DNA of 37,333 nt from Desulforudis sp. Its GTDB lineage: Bacteria > Bacillota > Desulfotomaculia > Desulfotomaculales > Desulforudaceae. A model generated the notes under the pieces. It saw only the letters and a program-made list of their open reading frames with translations, had not been told where the DNA came from and did not search any database. How positions within the stretch are numbered: the first letter of the stretch is position 1; each line of letters starts with the position of its first letter. Made by a program: the position numbers and the translations under genes. The stretch lies in the NCBI GenBank assembly GCA_014859075.1, contig JACUUW010000001.1, forward strand, positions 1 through 37,333, in the 5' to 3' direction. Positions 1-6,918 of this stretch are shown piece by piece.

Positions 1-14
1 CCCTTACTGATCAC
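1..14 (-). CDS. 5' end of an unidentified gene leaving the window
   Basis: On the minus strand a strong Shine-Dalgarno (AGGAGG, about positions 21-26) lies seven bases before a GTG codon at 14-12, and the frame stays open to the window edge. Only four codons are visible, so no product can be suggested. The gene would be transcribed in the same direction as the small XRE regulator to its right. Confidence 0.4.
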
Positions 15-173
15 AATAAACCTCCTCTCTCCCCTTTCGCTCGCTTTTTCAGCACCTTGTGCTTCCCATATTAAAATTAACTAAACTACTCATCACCCCT
101 TTCGCATGACTCGGCAGACCCCCAAAACTGAAGGTGTTCACCCCCCCTTCTCCCAACAGCCGTTAGATTGAAA

Positions 174-275
174 TCAGTCCCTCGTTTCCTCTTCCTGGCG
201 ATAAAGCTGTGCACTTTTACCAGGTCCGTAAGCAACAAAACCGCTCTGCACAAAGGCGGCAACCAAATAAATCAC
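174..275 (-). CDS. possible 33-aa small protein coupled to the XRE gene
   Basis: A GTG codon overlaps the TGA stop of the upstream XRE regulator (sequence GTGA on the minus strand), an arrangement typical of translational coupling. The frame encodes 33 residues, starting MIYLVAAFVQSGFVAYG and ending in the charged tail YRQEEETRD. The first half is hydrophobic but short for a membrane helix. I recognise no family. It could be a chance frame, and there is no Shine-Dalgarno beyond the coupling. Confidence 0.3.
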   Translation of the reverse strand: MIYLVAAFVQSGFVAYGPGKSAQLYRQEEETRD

Positions 276-481
276 GAACCGTGATTGGATAATGCAAAAA
301 AAAGCTCGTCCACGGTAACACCGAAGAAGTCCGCCAGCCTTTTTTCGACGGTTTTCCGCGGGTGCCGCCGGCCGCCTTCGATCATGGCGTAGGCGCTTTG
401 GGTAATGCCCACCGCTTCCGCAACCTGCTGTTGGGTAAGGCCGCGACGCACGCGGAGGTTGTACATTGCTTCGTTACGCAC
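272..481 (-). CDS. small XRE-family helix-turn-helix regulator
   Basis: The 69-residue protein is almost entirely a Cro/C1-type helix-turn-helix domain. The segment RRGLTQQQVAEAVGITQSAY contains the paired helices, followed by the usual MIEGGRRHPRK and a final helix near FFGVTVDELFF. Proteins of this kind bind operator DNA as dimers and often repress their own promoter. The GTG start at 481 has an AAGGTGG Shine-Dalgarno; an internal ATG at 466 is a possible alternative. It is divergent from the longer XRE gene at 668, and the 186 bp between them hold candidate operators. Target genes are unknown. Confidence 0.85.
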   Translation of the reverse strand: MRNEAMYNLRVRRGLTQQQVAEAVGITQSAYAMIEGGRRHPRKTVEKRLADFFGVTVDELFFALSNHGS

Positions 482-557
482 GAAACCACCTTGGCTCTTC
501 TATTTCTTTAATGTCGATAAGGCCGTTAAGACTCATCAGCAACTTTTGGAACAAGTT

Positions 558-660
558 AATCACATAACGCGATATATGTCAATGGCTTGGCGCATAAAAA
601 ATTACTCTTTGTGATAAACTGTTCTCCGGTATCACAAAATGTGTTACGTTAGGCTTAGGG
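558..660. promoter_or_regulatory. candidate XRE operator region (9-bp inverted repeat)
   Basis: The arms TTTGTGATA (608-616) and TATCACAAA (630-638) form a perfect 9-bp inverted repeat with a 13-bp spacer. Further TCACA/TGTG half-sites lie nearby at about 559-565 and 639-644. The palindrome starts 60 bp upstream of the rightward XRE gene, inside the divergent intergenic region. This is the expected site for autoregulation by one or both XRE proteins. No convincing -35/-10 pair was assigned. Confidence 0.6.
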
Positions 661-667
661 TGTTGTA

Positions 668-1117
668 TTGTTGATGAAGACACTTGGCTCAAGGCTGGCC
701 GCACTGCGGCGGGAGAAAGAGCTTTCCCAGGTTGAACTGGCCCGGATGCTCAACACCGGGCAGAGCACCATCGCCATGTACGAGCGGGACAGGCGGGTCC
801 CGAATCCCGAAATGCTGGACAGGCTGGCGAATTTCTTCGGCGTTTCGGTGGACTACCTGCTGGCCCGGACGGACCGGCGGGTGGAAGCACAGAGCGCAGG
901 CAACAGCAGTATTTCCCAGCACCGGGACCAGCCCGCACCCTGCGAGCCGGGGGTGGCCTGCGCCGCGGCGGACCCGCGTTTCGCCGAACTCCTGCGGCGG
1001 CTTCCGGAACTGACCCGGGAGGAAAAAGAATCGCTGGCCGAGTACTGGGCGATGGCCCTGAAGGTCATTGAAAAAGAGCGAAGGCGGCGCAACCAGCCCC
1101 CGAACGGCAAAGAATAA
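668..1117 (+). CDS. XRE-family transcriptional regulator with C-terminal extension
   Basis: The 149-residue protein has an N-terminal Cro/C1 helix-turn-helix (about residues 6-65; motif ELSQVELARMLNTGQSTIAM, then a helix ending VSVDYLLAR). A polar linker and a charged helical tail (about 105-145, rich in Arg, Lys and Glu) follow. This resembles SinR/ImmR-type repressors with a separate oligomerisation tail. The start is uncertain: TTG codons at 668 and 671 and an ATG at 674 are in frame, and no strong Shine-Dalgarno is visible. It is followed by a terminator and then an ImmA/IrrE-like gene, so the pair recalls ImmR-ImmA regulator/protease modules. Confidence 0.85.
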   Translation: MLMKTLGSRLAALRREKELSQVELARMLNTGQSTIAMYERDRRVPNPEMLDRLANFFGVSVDYLLARTDRRVEAQSAGNSSISQHRDQPAPCEPGVACAAADPRFAELLRRLPELTREEKESLAEYWAMALKVIEKERRRRNQPPNGKE

Positions 1118-1150
1118 CCCCGTCACTTGCAGGCGGGGTTTAATTTTTTT
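1116..1150 (+). terminator. rho-independent terminator after the XRE gene
   Basis: The inverted repeat AACCCCG (1116-1122) / CGGGGTT (1134-1140) is followed by TAATTTTTTTG. It overlaps the stop codon of the XRE gene, so the downstream ImmA-like gene probably has its own promoter or depends on readthrough. Confidence 0.8.
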
Positions 1151-1229
1151 GTTCGACTTCTTTCCGACCGAATCTGGCGGGGCACCTGTAGTACAATGTA
1201 ACCAATCTAGGTTTGGAGTCCTAAATATT

Positions 1230-1688
1230 ATGGGTACTGGAGTCCTAAAAGCCCTGAAGATAATTGCAAAATACGGGCTTGATACGTTTCCCGGCACGCG
1301 GGCTCTTTGCCGCATAATCCGCAAGAAGGAGCTGCTGTTGGGTTACCACCCGTTCAAAGGCCGCATCAAAGGCATCTACACCCGCACGCCTGACGGCATC
1401 ACCCTGCTTACGGTGCGCAATGGATTGCCGGAATCCGAACTGAAACACGCCCTGGCCTGCGGCCTTGGTTACCACCTTCTGTGTCCCGACCCCGGGCTCT
1501 ATCTGTTGGGTTTCCGGGACGCGAAGGCCGAATCCCGGGTCGGGGCCTTCGCCGCTCTGCTTCTCGTGCCGCCCGCCGCTTACGCCGGGAAGACGGCACA
1601 CCCGCCCGCGGAGTTGGCGCGGGTCGGCCGGATACCCGACCATGCGGCCCGCCTGAGAACCCTGCTCGCCGTCCGGTACAAAGTCTAG
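1230..1688 (+). CDS. degenerate ImmA/IrrE-like protein lacking the zinc motif
   Basis: The 152-residue protein follows the layout of ImmA/IrrE (DUF955) metallopeptidases. It has a helical N-terminus, a strand region ending GITLLTVRNGLPESELKH, a helix matching the HExxH helix, and a later segment ESRVGAFAALLLVPPAAY matching the usual E-x-x-A-N-x-F-A-x-x-L-L-x-P. The active helix reads CGLGYHLL where the family has HELGHHLL, so the first His and the Glu of HExxH are replaced. Zinc-dependent cleavage is therefore unlikely. It may be a binding-only partner of the upstream XRE regulator, or a decaying gene. The ATG at 1230 has a GGAG about 11 bp upstream. Confidence 0.6.
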   Translation: MGTGVLKALKIIAKYGLDTFPGTRALCRIIRKKELLLGYHPFKGRIKGIYTRTPDGITLLTVRNGLPESELKHALACGLGYHLLCPDPGLYLLGFRDAKAESRVGAFAALLLVPPAAYAGKTAHPPAELARVGRIPDHAARLRTLLAVRYKV

Positions 1689-1726
1689 TTCCGGGCTTAC
1701 AAGGGTGAAAGATCCTGAAACAAGAT

Positions 1727-1760
1727 ACCCGCTTAATGATTAGCGGGTACTTGATTTTTC
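1727..1760 (+). terminator. terminator after the ImmA-like gene
   Basis: The stem TACCCGCT (1727-1734) / AGCGGGTA (1743-1750) is followed by CTTGATTTTT. It lies between convergent genes and could also act weakly on the minus strand. Confidence 0.7.
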
Positions 1761-1777
1761 CATTGTCTTTTCTCTCT

Positions 1778-2650
1778 CTACGGCAGGTTGATCACCTGAC
1801 CGATCTGCAATCGGTTCGGGTCCACCCCCGGGTTGGCGGCCTGGATGGCCGCTACCGTGGTGCCGAACCGCTGGGCCAGTCTAAAGAAGGTGTCCCCGGC
1901 CTGGATGGTGTAGGTCCTGCCCGAAGGGGTCGGGGTCGGCTTGACTTCTTTTTCGGGCGGCTTAACCTTGTCGACAATCGGGCAGACGATCTCCGCACCC
2001 GGCCGCAGGCACTCAAAGACCTTCTTCTGCTCGATATCGGTCACCCGCACGGTCACCTTGATCACCAGCTTAACGGCTATTCGGCGGGCATCTTCCAGGC
2101 TCACGGAGGCGAACTCGGCTTCGGCCATCACGTTGACATCGGCTCCGGGCTCCGCACCGGGTACTTCAAGGAAGGCGGTAAACGGAACCTCGACTTCAAA
2201 GGCGTGCACCTGCTGGTCCGGTGCGTCGCGCACGTAGGTTATCTTGAGGGTGACGACCCCCCGGACGATCACTTTGTTGGTGATGACCTCGGTCTCGGTA
2301 ACCGTAACATCGGTGACAAAAGCTTCCAGCACTTTCTGGGCGTCCGGCTTCGGCTGGGGAATGGTGACCACCTCGCGGAGGGTAACCTGCACCTGGTCAT
2401 CCTCGTTGAGAATCTGGTCCAGGAACAGGGTGACCTGCCGGATGGCGTCCGCATCCAGGAGGCAGGCCAACAGGTCGTCGTCCATCCGTACCACCAGCTG
2501 CTTCCGAATCTGTTCCATCACCTTGGCCCGGAGCAACAGTACAGCCGTAACGGCAATCTCGCACTCGTTCTTAACCCGGGCGTTGACATCTTCAATCTCC
2601 ACCTGGATCGTAACCATGTCGCCGGTGCGGGCCCCGGGCAGCTCAATAAA
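1778..2650 (-). pseudogene. 3' half of SPOCS-LysM spore protein, beyond an in-frame UAG
   Basis: This 290-codon stretch continues the frame of the upstream SPOCS gene without a shift, separated only by one TAG codon at 2653-2651. It encodes the second half of SPOCS repeat 2, all of SPOCS repeat 3, a Pro/Lys linker and a C-terminal LysM domain (RTYTIQAGDTFFRLAQRFG through IGQVINLP). LysM binds N-acetylglucosamine-containing glycans such as cortex peptidoglycan. SPOCS plus LysM is the layout of C. difficile SipL, which joins SpoIVA to the forespore surface. The first internal ATG (2617) has no convincing Shine-Dalgarno, so separate translation is doubtful. It is either made by readthrough or lost through a recent nonsense mutation. 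Confidence 0.7.
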
Positions 2651-3409
2651 CTACGTGAAGGGAATTTCGATGTGGGCGTGATGCACCGGCTGGGTGGGAA
2701 AGTCGGCGACGTAGATAATCTGGATGGTCAGCACGCCCTCCACGAGCACCTTGTCCTTGATAACCTCTTTCTTGGTGATCGTCACATCGGCAATGGTATC
2801 GATGATTTCCTTGGGGCAGGGCTTCTTACCCTGGAACAATTGCCGGATATCAATCTGGTCGCTGACCGCCACCTGCCTTCGCCCGACCGCCTTCACAATG
2901 TCCAGCTTCACCTGTTCTCTGACAAACCGGTTCTGGGCTCCCGGAAGATCAATGAGCAGTTGCTTCGGTTCGGCCTCCGTCACCTTGACGAAAATGCGGA
3001 TAATGAGCGTGACCAGGATCTGCCGCTTGTCCTTGGGATCAAGATCGGCCTTGACTTTTTCGATCGTGATCTGGGTGAACACGTCCAATCCCGGCCGGGC
3101 TCCCGGAATGTGCACCGATTCCGCGAATTCGATTTGGCCGCGTACGTGGTGCACCGGCTGGCTCGGGAAATCAGCGACGAAAGTGACGTTAAAAGTGGCC
3201 TTCCCCTGGACGATGACCTTATCGGGAATGATCTCGGTTTCTTTTTCTTCAACTTTGGCCCGAACCGCCAGGACCTGTTCCGCCTCCGGCTTCTGCTTGG
3301 GAATGGTAATCCGGCCGCGCACCACGGTCTGTACCGCCTTTTCGCCGATGACCTGCCGTACCACTTCTTCCTGGCAGACGATCCTTACCTTGAGTTCATG
3401 ACCGCTCAC
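2651..3409 (-). CDS. SPOCS (DUF3794) spore coat morphogenesis protein, 5' half
   Basis: The frame encodes 252 residues before a UAG stop. It contains one full SPOCS repeat (IIPDKVIVQGKATFNV with PSQPVHHV) and the beginning of a second, ending HIEIPFT. It is closely related to the first half of the downstream-numbered paralog at 3515-4987, where the same position reads on through FVTFVDLPKARPGDMV. The GTG start at 3409 is chosen because AAAGGAGG lies 8 bp before it and because it aligns with the start of the paralog; longer in-frame starts have no such signal. A sporulation-type -10 box lies 35 bp upstream. With readthrough the product would be a three-SPOCS-plus-LysM protein of about 543 residues. 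Confidence 0.8.
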   Translation of the reverse strand: MSGHELKVRIVCQEEVVRQVIGEKAVQTVVRGRITIPKQKPEAEQVLAVRAKVEEKETEIIPDKVIVQGKATFNVTFVADFPSQPVHHVRGQIEFAESVHIPGARPGLDVFTQITIEKVKADLDPKDKRQILVTLIIRIFVKVTEAEPKQLLIDLPGAQNRFVREQVKLDIVKAVGRRQVAVSDQIDIRQLFQGKKPCPKEIIDTIADVTITKKEVIKDKVLVEGVLTIQIIYVADFPTQPVHHAHIEIPFT

Positions 3410-3443
3410 AAAAAACTTCCTCCTTTCGGCATGTTTGATATCA

Positions 3444-3450
3444 ATATATG
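3444..3450 (-). promoter_or_regulatory. sigma-E/K-like -10 box for the SPOCS-LysM gene
   Basis: On the minus strand the sequence GGCATATATTG lies about 35 bp before the GTG start. CATATAT resembles the -10 element of mother-cell sigma factors. The same block with the same spacing to the Shine-Dalgarno occurs before the paralog. The matching -35 element is not clear. Confidence 0.45.
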
Positions 3451-3514
3451 CCTCAAAGGAGGAAGTGTGAGCACCGCCGGCCAACCGGTGATAACGGTAC
3501 AGTGGATCTTTCGG

Positions 3515-4987
3515 TTAAGTTGTGACCATTTTCGGATCCAGCGGGTCCAGTTTCGGACATTCCACCACGGCGCTCGGCCGCAGGCATTCAAATACCCTCT
3601 TCTGTACGATGTCGGCCACCCGGACGGTGATCCGCAGCACCAGCTTGACGGCCACCCGGCGGTCGTTATCCAGGGAGGCCTGGGCGAACTCGGCATTCAC
3701 CATCACGTTGACGTCAACCCCGGGTTCGGCTCCGGGCACATCAATGAAGGCGGTAAACGGAATCTCGGCCTCAAAAGCGTGCACCGGCTGGTCGGGCCGG
3801 TCGGCCACGTACACTACCTTGACGGTCGCCACGCCCCGGACAATGACCTTGTTGGGGATCACTTCGGTCTCGGTGACCTCGATGTCGGTGACAATGGCCT
3901 CCAGAATCTTCTGGGCGGCCGGCTTTTCTTGGGGGATGGTGACGATTTCACGCAGGGTGACCTGAACCATGTCTTCCTCGTTGAGGATCTGATCCAGGAA
4001 GAGGGTTACCGGTCGTATGGCCTGCTCCAGCAGGAGGCACTGCAGGAGGTCCTGATCGATCTTCACCACCAGCTCCTTCTGGATCTGCTTCACAATTCGC
4101 GCCTTGACTTCCAGGACGACGGTGATCATGATCTCGCACTCGTCCTTGACCCGGGCGCTGGCATCCTCGATCCGCACCTGCACGTTCACCATGTCGCCCG
4201 GACGCGCCTTGGGCAGGTCCACAAACGTGACGAAGGGGATTTCAAAGTGGGCGTGGTGGACCGGCTGACTCTTGATCAGGGCCACATAGATCACCTGGAC
4301 GGTGATTGTGCCCTCCACCAGGACCTTGCCGTCAATGACTTCCTTCTTGTCAATGGTGACGTCGGTAATGGTGTCGAGGATCTCCTCCGGGCAGGGCTTC
4401 TTGGCCTCAAAAAGTCGCAAAATGTCAAACTGCTCACTCACCGCTACCTGCCGTTTCCCCATCGCCTTGACGATATCCAGTTTGACCGGTTCGATTCTAA
4501 AACGCTTCTCGGCACCGGGAAGATCAATCAGAAGCTGCTTCCGTTCGACTTCAACCACTTTCACAAAAATACGCAGGATAACCGTGACGGTGATTCTTCT
4601 GGGGTCCCTGGGATCCAACTCGCCCTTGACCGTTTCAATGGTGATCTGCTTCACCACGTCCTGATCGGGCCGGGCCCCGGGAATAGGTACCGACTCCGCG
4701 AATTCGATTTGGCCGCGTACGTGGTGTACCGGCTGGTCGGGTTTGTCGGCCACGAAAGTCACGTTCAAGACCAGCTTCCCCTGAATGATCACTTTATCGG
4801 CAATGATGTCTTCTTCCTGTTCATCCTCCTCAATTTGGGCGCGTACCGCCAGGATCTGTTCGGCGCGCGGCTTCTCATTGGGAATGGTGATAGTGCCGCG
4901 GACCACGGTCTGTACTGTCTTTTCACCGATGACCTGCTGCACGTTCTCTTCCTGGCAGACGATCCTAACCTTAGTAATGTGGCTCAT
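3515..4987 (-). CDS. three-repeat SPOCS (DUF3794) spore coat protein
   Basis: The 490-residue protein has three SPOCS repeats at about residues 60-150, 210-305 and 370-465. Each carries the pattern KV-I/L-V-x-G, then a strand, then QPVH and a P-x-A-x-P-G turn. There is no signal peptide and no LysM, so it would act inside the mother cell. SPOCS proteins build or anchor the coat basement layer in spore formers. The ATG at 4987 is preceded by AAAGGAGG and a sigma-E/K-like -10 box. It is a tandem paralog of the split SPOCS-LysM gene just downstream. The two share long identical stretches, for example around 3127 and 4700, so this is a fairly recent duplication that included the promoter. Confidence 0.85.
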   Translation of the reverse strand: MSHITKVRIVCQEENVQQVIGEKTVQTVVRGTITIPNEKPRAEQILAVRAQIEEDEQEEDIIADKVIIQGKLVLNVTFVADKPDQPVHHVRGQIEFAESVPIPGARPDQDVVKQITIETVKGELDPRDPRRITVTVILRIFVKVVEVERKQLLIDLPGAEKRFRIEPVKLDIVKAMGKRQVAVSEQFDILRLFEAKKPCPEEILDTITDVTIDKKEVIDGKVLVEGTITVQVIYVALIKSQPVHHAHFEIPFVTFVDLPKARPGDMVNVQVRIEDASARVKDECEIMITVVLEVKARIVKQIQKELVVKIDQDLLQCLLLEQAIRPVTLFLDQILNEEDMVQVTLREIVTIPQEKPAAQKILEAIVTDIEVTETEVIPNKVIVRGVATVKVVYVADRPDQPVHAFEAEIPFTAFIDVPGAEPGVDVNVMVNAEFAQASLDNDRRVAVKLVLRITVRVADIVQKRVFECLRPSAVVECPKLDPLDPKMVTT

Positions 4988-5020
4988 AATAAATTCCTCC
5001 TTTCCGGCATTTTGCTACCA

Positions 5021-5027
5021 ATATATG
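5021..5027 (-). promoter_or_regulatory. sigma-E/K-like -10 box for the three-SPOCS gene
   Basis: GGCATATATTG on the minus strand gives CATATAT about 34 bp before the ATG at 4987, which implies a leader of under 30 nt. An AC dinucleotide about 16 bp further upstream would fit a sigma-K type -35. It is conserved with the copy at 3444-3450. Confidence 0.45.
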
Positions 5028-5099
5028 CCGAAAAAGAGGAAGTGTGTGCGGTCAGTCAGTCAATCGGCAAACAACTGCCGCAAATTTTTTGCGTATCGG

Positions 5100-6035
5100 C
5101 TATTTCCCAATAAACATTTGCGTCCAGTAGTTGCCGTAGCTGCCGCCCACCGCGTGTCCCACGCCGATATGCGTGAAGTTGGCGTTCAGAATGTTGGACC
5201 GGTGTCCGGAGGAGTTCATCCAACCCTGCATCGCGGCTTCCGGGGTACGCTGTCCGGCGGCGATGTTCTCACCCGCCGTGCGGTAGGTGATGCCGAACTG
5301 GCGCATCATTTGGAACGGGGAACCGTAGGTCGGAGAGGTGTGCGAGAAGTACCTTTTGTCCCGCATGTCCTCCGACTTGAGCCGGGCCACCTTCGCCAAC
5401 TGATGGTCAACGGTCAGCGGCTTCAGTCCGTACTTGGCCCGTTCGGCGTTCACCAACTGCGCCACTTTCGCCTCGTAAGCGCTCAGGGAACCCGGGGTTG
5501 ACGGCGGCTGCGGTTCGGGTTCGGGGTTCGGCGCCGGCGGCTGCGGCGGCGGCGTGGGATCGGGTTTGGGGTCGGGTTTCGGGTCCGGCTGCGGCGGCGG
5601 AGCTGGGGCGTTCGTACCGCCCCCGATCTGGATCAGCATCGTGGTATTGTTTCTGATCGCCACGCCGACTTGGTCATAGCGGGACTGCATGGCGTATGCA
5701 GAAGTGGATCTGGTTAACACCTGAGCAACCAGGTCCGCGTTTCCGGACCCGACTCGCAGTGCACACGCGTACCGGTAGGATATACCCTGGTCACGCATCA
5801 AACCAAACACACTCGAACCGGTCTGGAGGTGAGTCCGGGCCACATTGGACAACGGATCGCTGATGGTGAAGGGCTGTACTCCGGCCCTTTCCCGGGCCTG
5901 GTTTATTCCCTCGACCAGTCTCGTTTCTTCGGCGGAAGGTGCGTTCGCATCAGCCGGAACACTTGGTACTAATAACGCGACAGTCAACAACAGGGCGATG
6001 GCGACGGTCAAAAGCTTCTTGTTTGCCACCCGCAT
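5100..6035 (-). CDS. secreted protein with two CAP/SCP domains (YkwD-like)
   Basis: The 311-residue protein starts with a clear signal peptide (MRVANKK, then a hydrophobic core LLTVAIALLLTVALLV, cleavage near ADANA). A first CAP-like domain (about 33-145) is followed by a Pro/Asp/Glu/Lys-rich linker (about 148-185) and a typical bacterial CAP domain (about 188-311) with YFSHTSPTYGSPFQMM, AGENIAAG, SSGHRSNILN and IGVG. The second domain keeps the family His residues. The first has diverged: the SGHR segment is replaced by SAYAMQSRYDQVGVAI. CAP proteins of this type in spore formers are exported and some are spore-associated. The ATG at 6035 has AAAAGGAGG at good spacing; the longer frame has no signal. 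Confidence 0.85.
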   Translation of the reverse strand: MRVANKKLLTVAIALLLTVALLVPSVPADANAPSAEETRLVEGINQARERAGVQPFTISDPLSNVARTHLQTGSSVFGLMRDQGISYRYACALRVGSGNADLVAQVLTRSTSAYAMQSRYDQVGVAIRNNTTMLIQIGGGTNAPAPPPQPDPKPDPKPDPTPPPQPPAPNPEPEPQPPSTPGSLSAYEAKVAQLVNAERAKYGLKPLTVDHQLAKVARLKSEDMRDKRYFSHTSPTYGSPFQMMRQFGITYRTAGENIAAGQRTPEAAMQGWMNSSGHRSNILNANFTHIGVGHAVGGSYGNYWTQMFIGK

Positions 6036-6084
6036 GAAAGACCTCCTTTTCCCAAATTTGGACTTGTCCAACCAGATTGTAAAC

Positions 6085-6116
6085 CAACAGACGAGATTCG
6101 ACAAATCTGTCTGTTT
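6085..6116 (-). promoter_or_regulatory. leader hairpin before the CAP-domain gene
   Basis: On the minus strand AACAGACAGATT pairs with AATCTCGTCTGTT, giving a stem of about 12 bp with one bulged base and a 5-base loop. It ends about 50 bp upstream of the ATG. On the plus strand the same sequence ends in TTTTT and could act as a terminator, but no plus-strand gene lies just upstream. The role is unknown. Confidence 0.4.
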
Positions 6117-6279
6117 TTGCTCTCGCTTGGTATCTTTGGTTGGTTGGGGTAACTTGACCTAATATTAGCTTGATAATGAAATTATAACTATAATGGTACA
6201 TATTGGCGTACTAACGATAAAGCTCCAAAAGGACTCGGCCGTTGCCACCATATCGACCGGTACCGGTCAAACGGCTTGC

Positions 6280-6311
6280 AAAAGGGAAAACCACCGGGAA
6301 TCCCCGGTGGT
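6280..6311 (-). terminator. terminator of the cysteine-peptide operon
   Basis: The perfect 9-bp stem ACCACCGGG (6290-6298) / CCCGGTGGT (6303-6311) is followed on the minus strand by TTTCCCTTTTG. It lies 20 bp past the stop of the second cysteine peptide gene. Confidence 0.85.
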
Positions 6312-6331
6312 CGGATCGCAATGCCGGTGTC

Positions 6332-6538
6332 TTATTTCTTTACATTGATCAGCGGTTCACAGAAATCCCAGTCCGGGCAGGCCCCGTTGTTAATGGTGAC
6401 ACAATTGGACAGCAGCACATAGATGACCTTCAAGGGCGCTACGCACTTGTTCTTTAGGAACAATTGGGCTTCCGCTTCGGAAGTGCCGAGTTCGCCCACC
6501 GCATCCACTGCGGCCTTGATTTGTTCTTTGTCAAACAT
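6332..6538 (-). CDS. small cysteine peptide A (68 aa), conserved C-terminal core
   Basis: The product begins with an acidic helical segment (MFDKEQIKAAVDAVG, then TSEAEAQLFL) and ends in a core with four cysteines: PLKVIYVLLSNCVTINNGAC followed by PDWDFCEPL. This core is nearly identical to that of peptide B just upstream, while the N-terminal parts are unrelated. There is no signal peptide. The ATG at 6538 has a strong AAAGGAGG. I recognise no family. The neighbours (SPOCS proteins, CAP protein, yabG) suggest a sporulation structural peptide. A precursor-peptide role is possible from the variable-leader/conserved-core layout, but no modifying enzyme is seen nearby. Confidence 0.7.
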   Translation of the reverse strand: MFDKEQIKAAVDAVGELGTSEAEAQLFLKNKCVAPLKVIYVLLSNCVTINNGACPDWDFCEPLINVKK

Positions 6539-6558
6539 TGTTTGACCCTCCTTTGTAA

Positions 6559-6780
6559 TTACTTTTTTCCACACAACGGATCACAGAAATCCCAGTCGGG
6601 GCAAGCCCCGTTGTTGATGGTGACGCAGTTGGTAAGAATGATATAGATTACTTTCAACGGCGTCTTGCACTTGCCCAACAAGTCCCCACTTTTCTGCGGG
6701 GGCCCGGGCCAGAACCTTTGGTCTTTCAGCTCCCGCGTCTCCGCTTTTTCGATCAGTTTTTCCAGATCTTCCTTTCCCAT
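6559..6780 (-). CDS. small cysteine peptide B (73 aa), paralog of peptide A
   Basis: The 73-residue product has a charged helical N-terminus (MGKEDLEKLIEKAETRELKD), a short Pro/Gly-rich stretch (WPGPPQKSGDLLG), and the shared core PLKVIYIILTNCVTINNGAC with PDWDFCDPLCGKK. It has five cysteines, one more than peptide A. The ATG at 6780 follows GGGAGGG. It ends 20 bp before the start of peptide A, so the two form an operon closed by the terminator at 6280-6311. No database family is known to me for this core. Confidence 0.7.
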   Translation of the reverse strand: MGKEDLEKLIEKAETRELKDQRFWPGPPQKSGDLLGKCKTPLKVIYIILTNCVTINNGACPDWDFCDPLCGKK

Positions 6781-6918
6781 TGGCTTCCCTCCCTTACTCG
6801 CCCCTCGGCGACTGTTCATGCCATCATATGACCGGTCAAAACATAGTGTGCGGCTGGTCAATCAGTTAGACATGCCACAGTGATACTCCCGCCGATCGGC
6901 TCTCGTACTCAGTCCGGC

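Noticed and set aside
1778..2617. Independent LysM gene starting at ATG 2617
   Set aside because: The start falls in the middle of a SPOCS repeat, there is no Shine-Dalgarno, and the frame is continuous with the upstream half except for one UAG.
2651..2653. Calling the UAG a pyrrolysine codon
   Set aside because: No pyl gene or PYLIS-like evidence is in the window, and pyrrolysine is not known in SPOCS proteins. It is kept only as a possibility in the finding.
1736..5113. Very long open frame (over 1100 codons) on the plus strand across both SPOCS genes
   Set aside because: It is antisense to two clearly homologous SPOCS genes, has no ribosome binding site, and its composition (His, Asp, Gly and Leu-rich) is what antisense of these repeats would give. 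It persists because the genes are GC-rich and repetitive.
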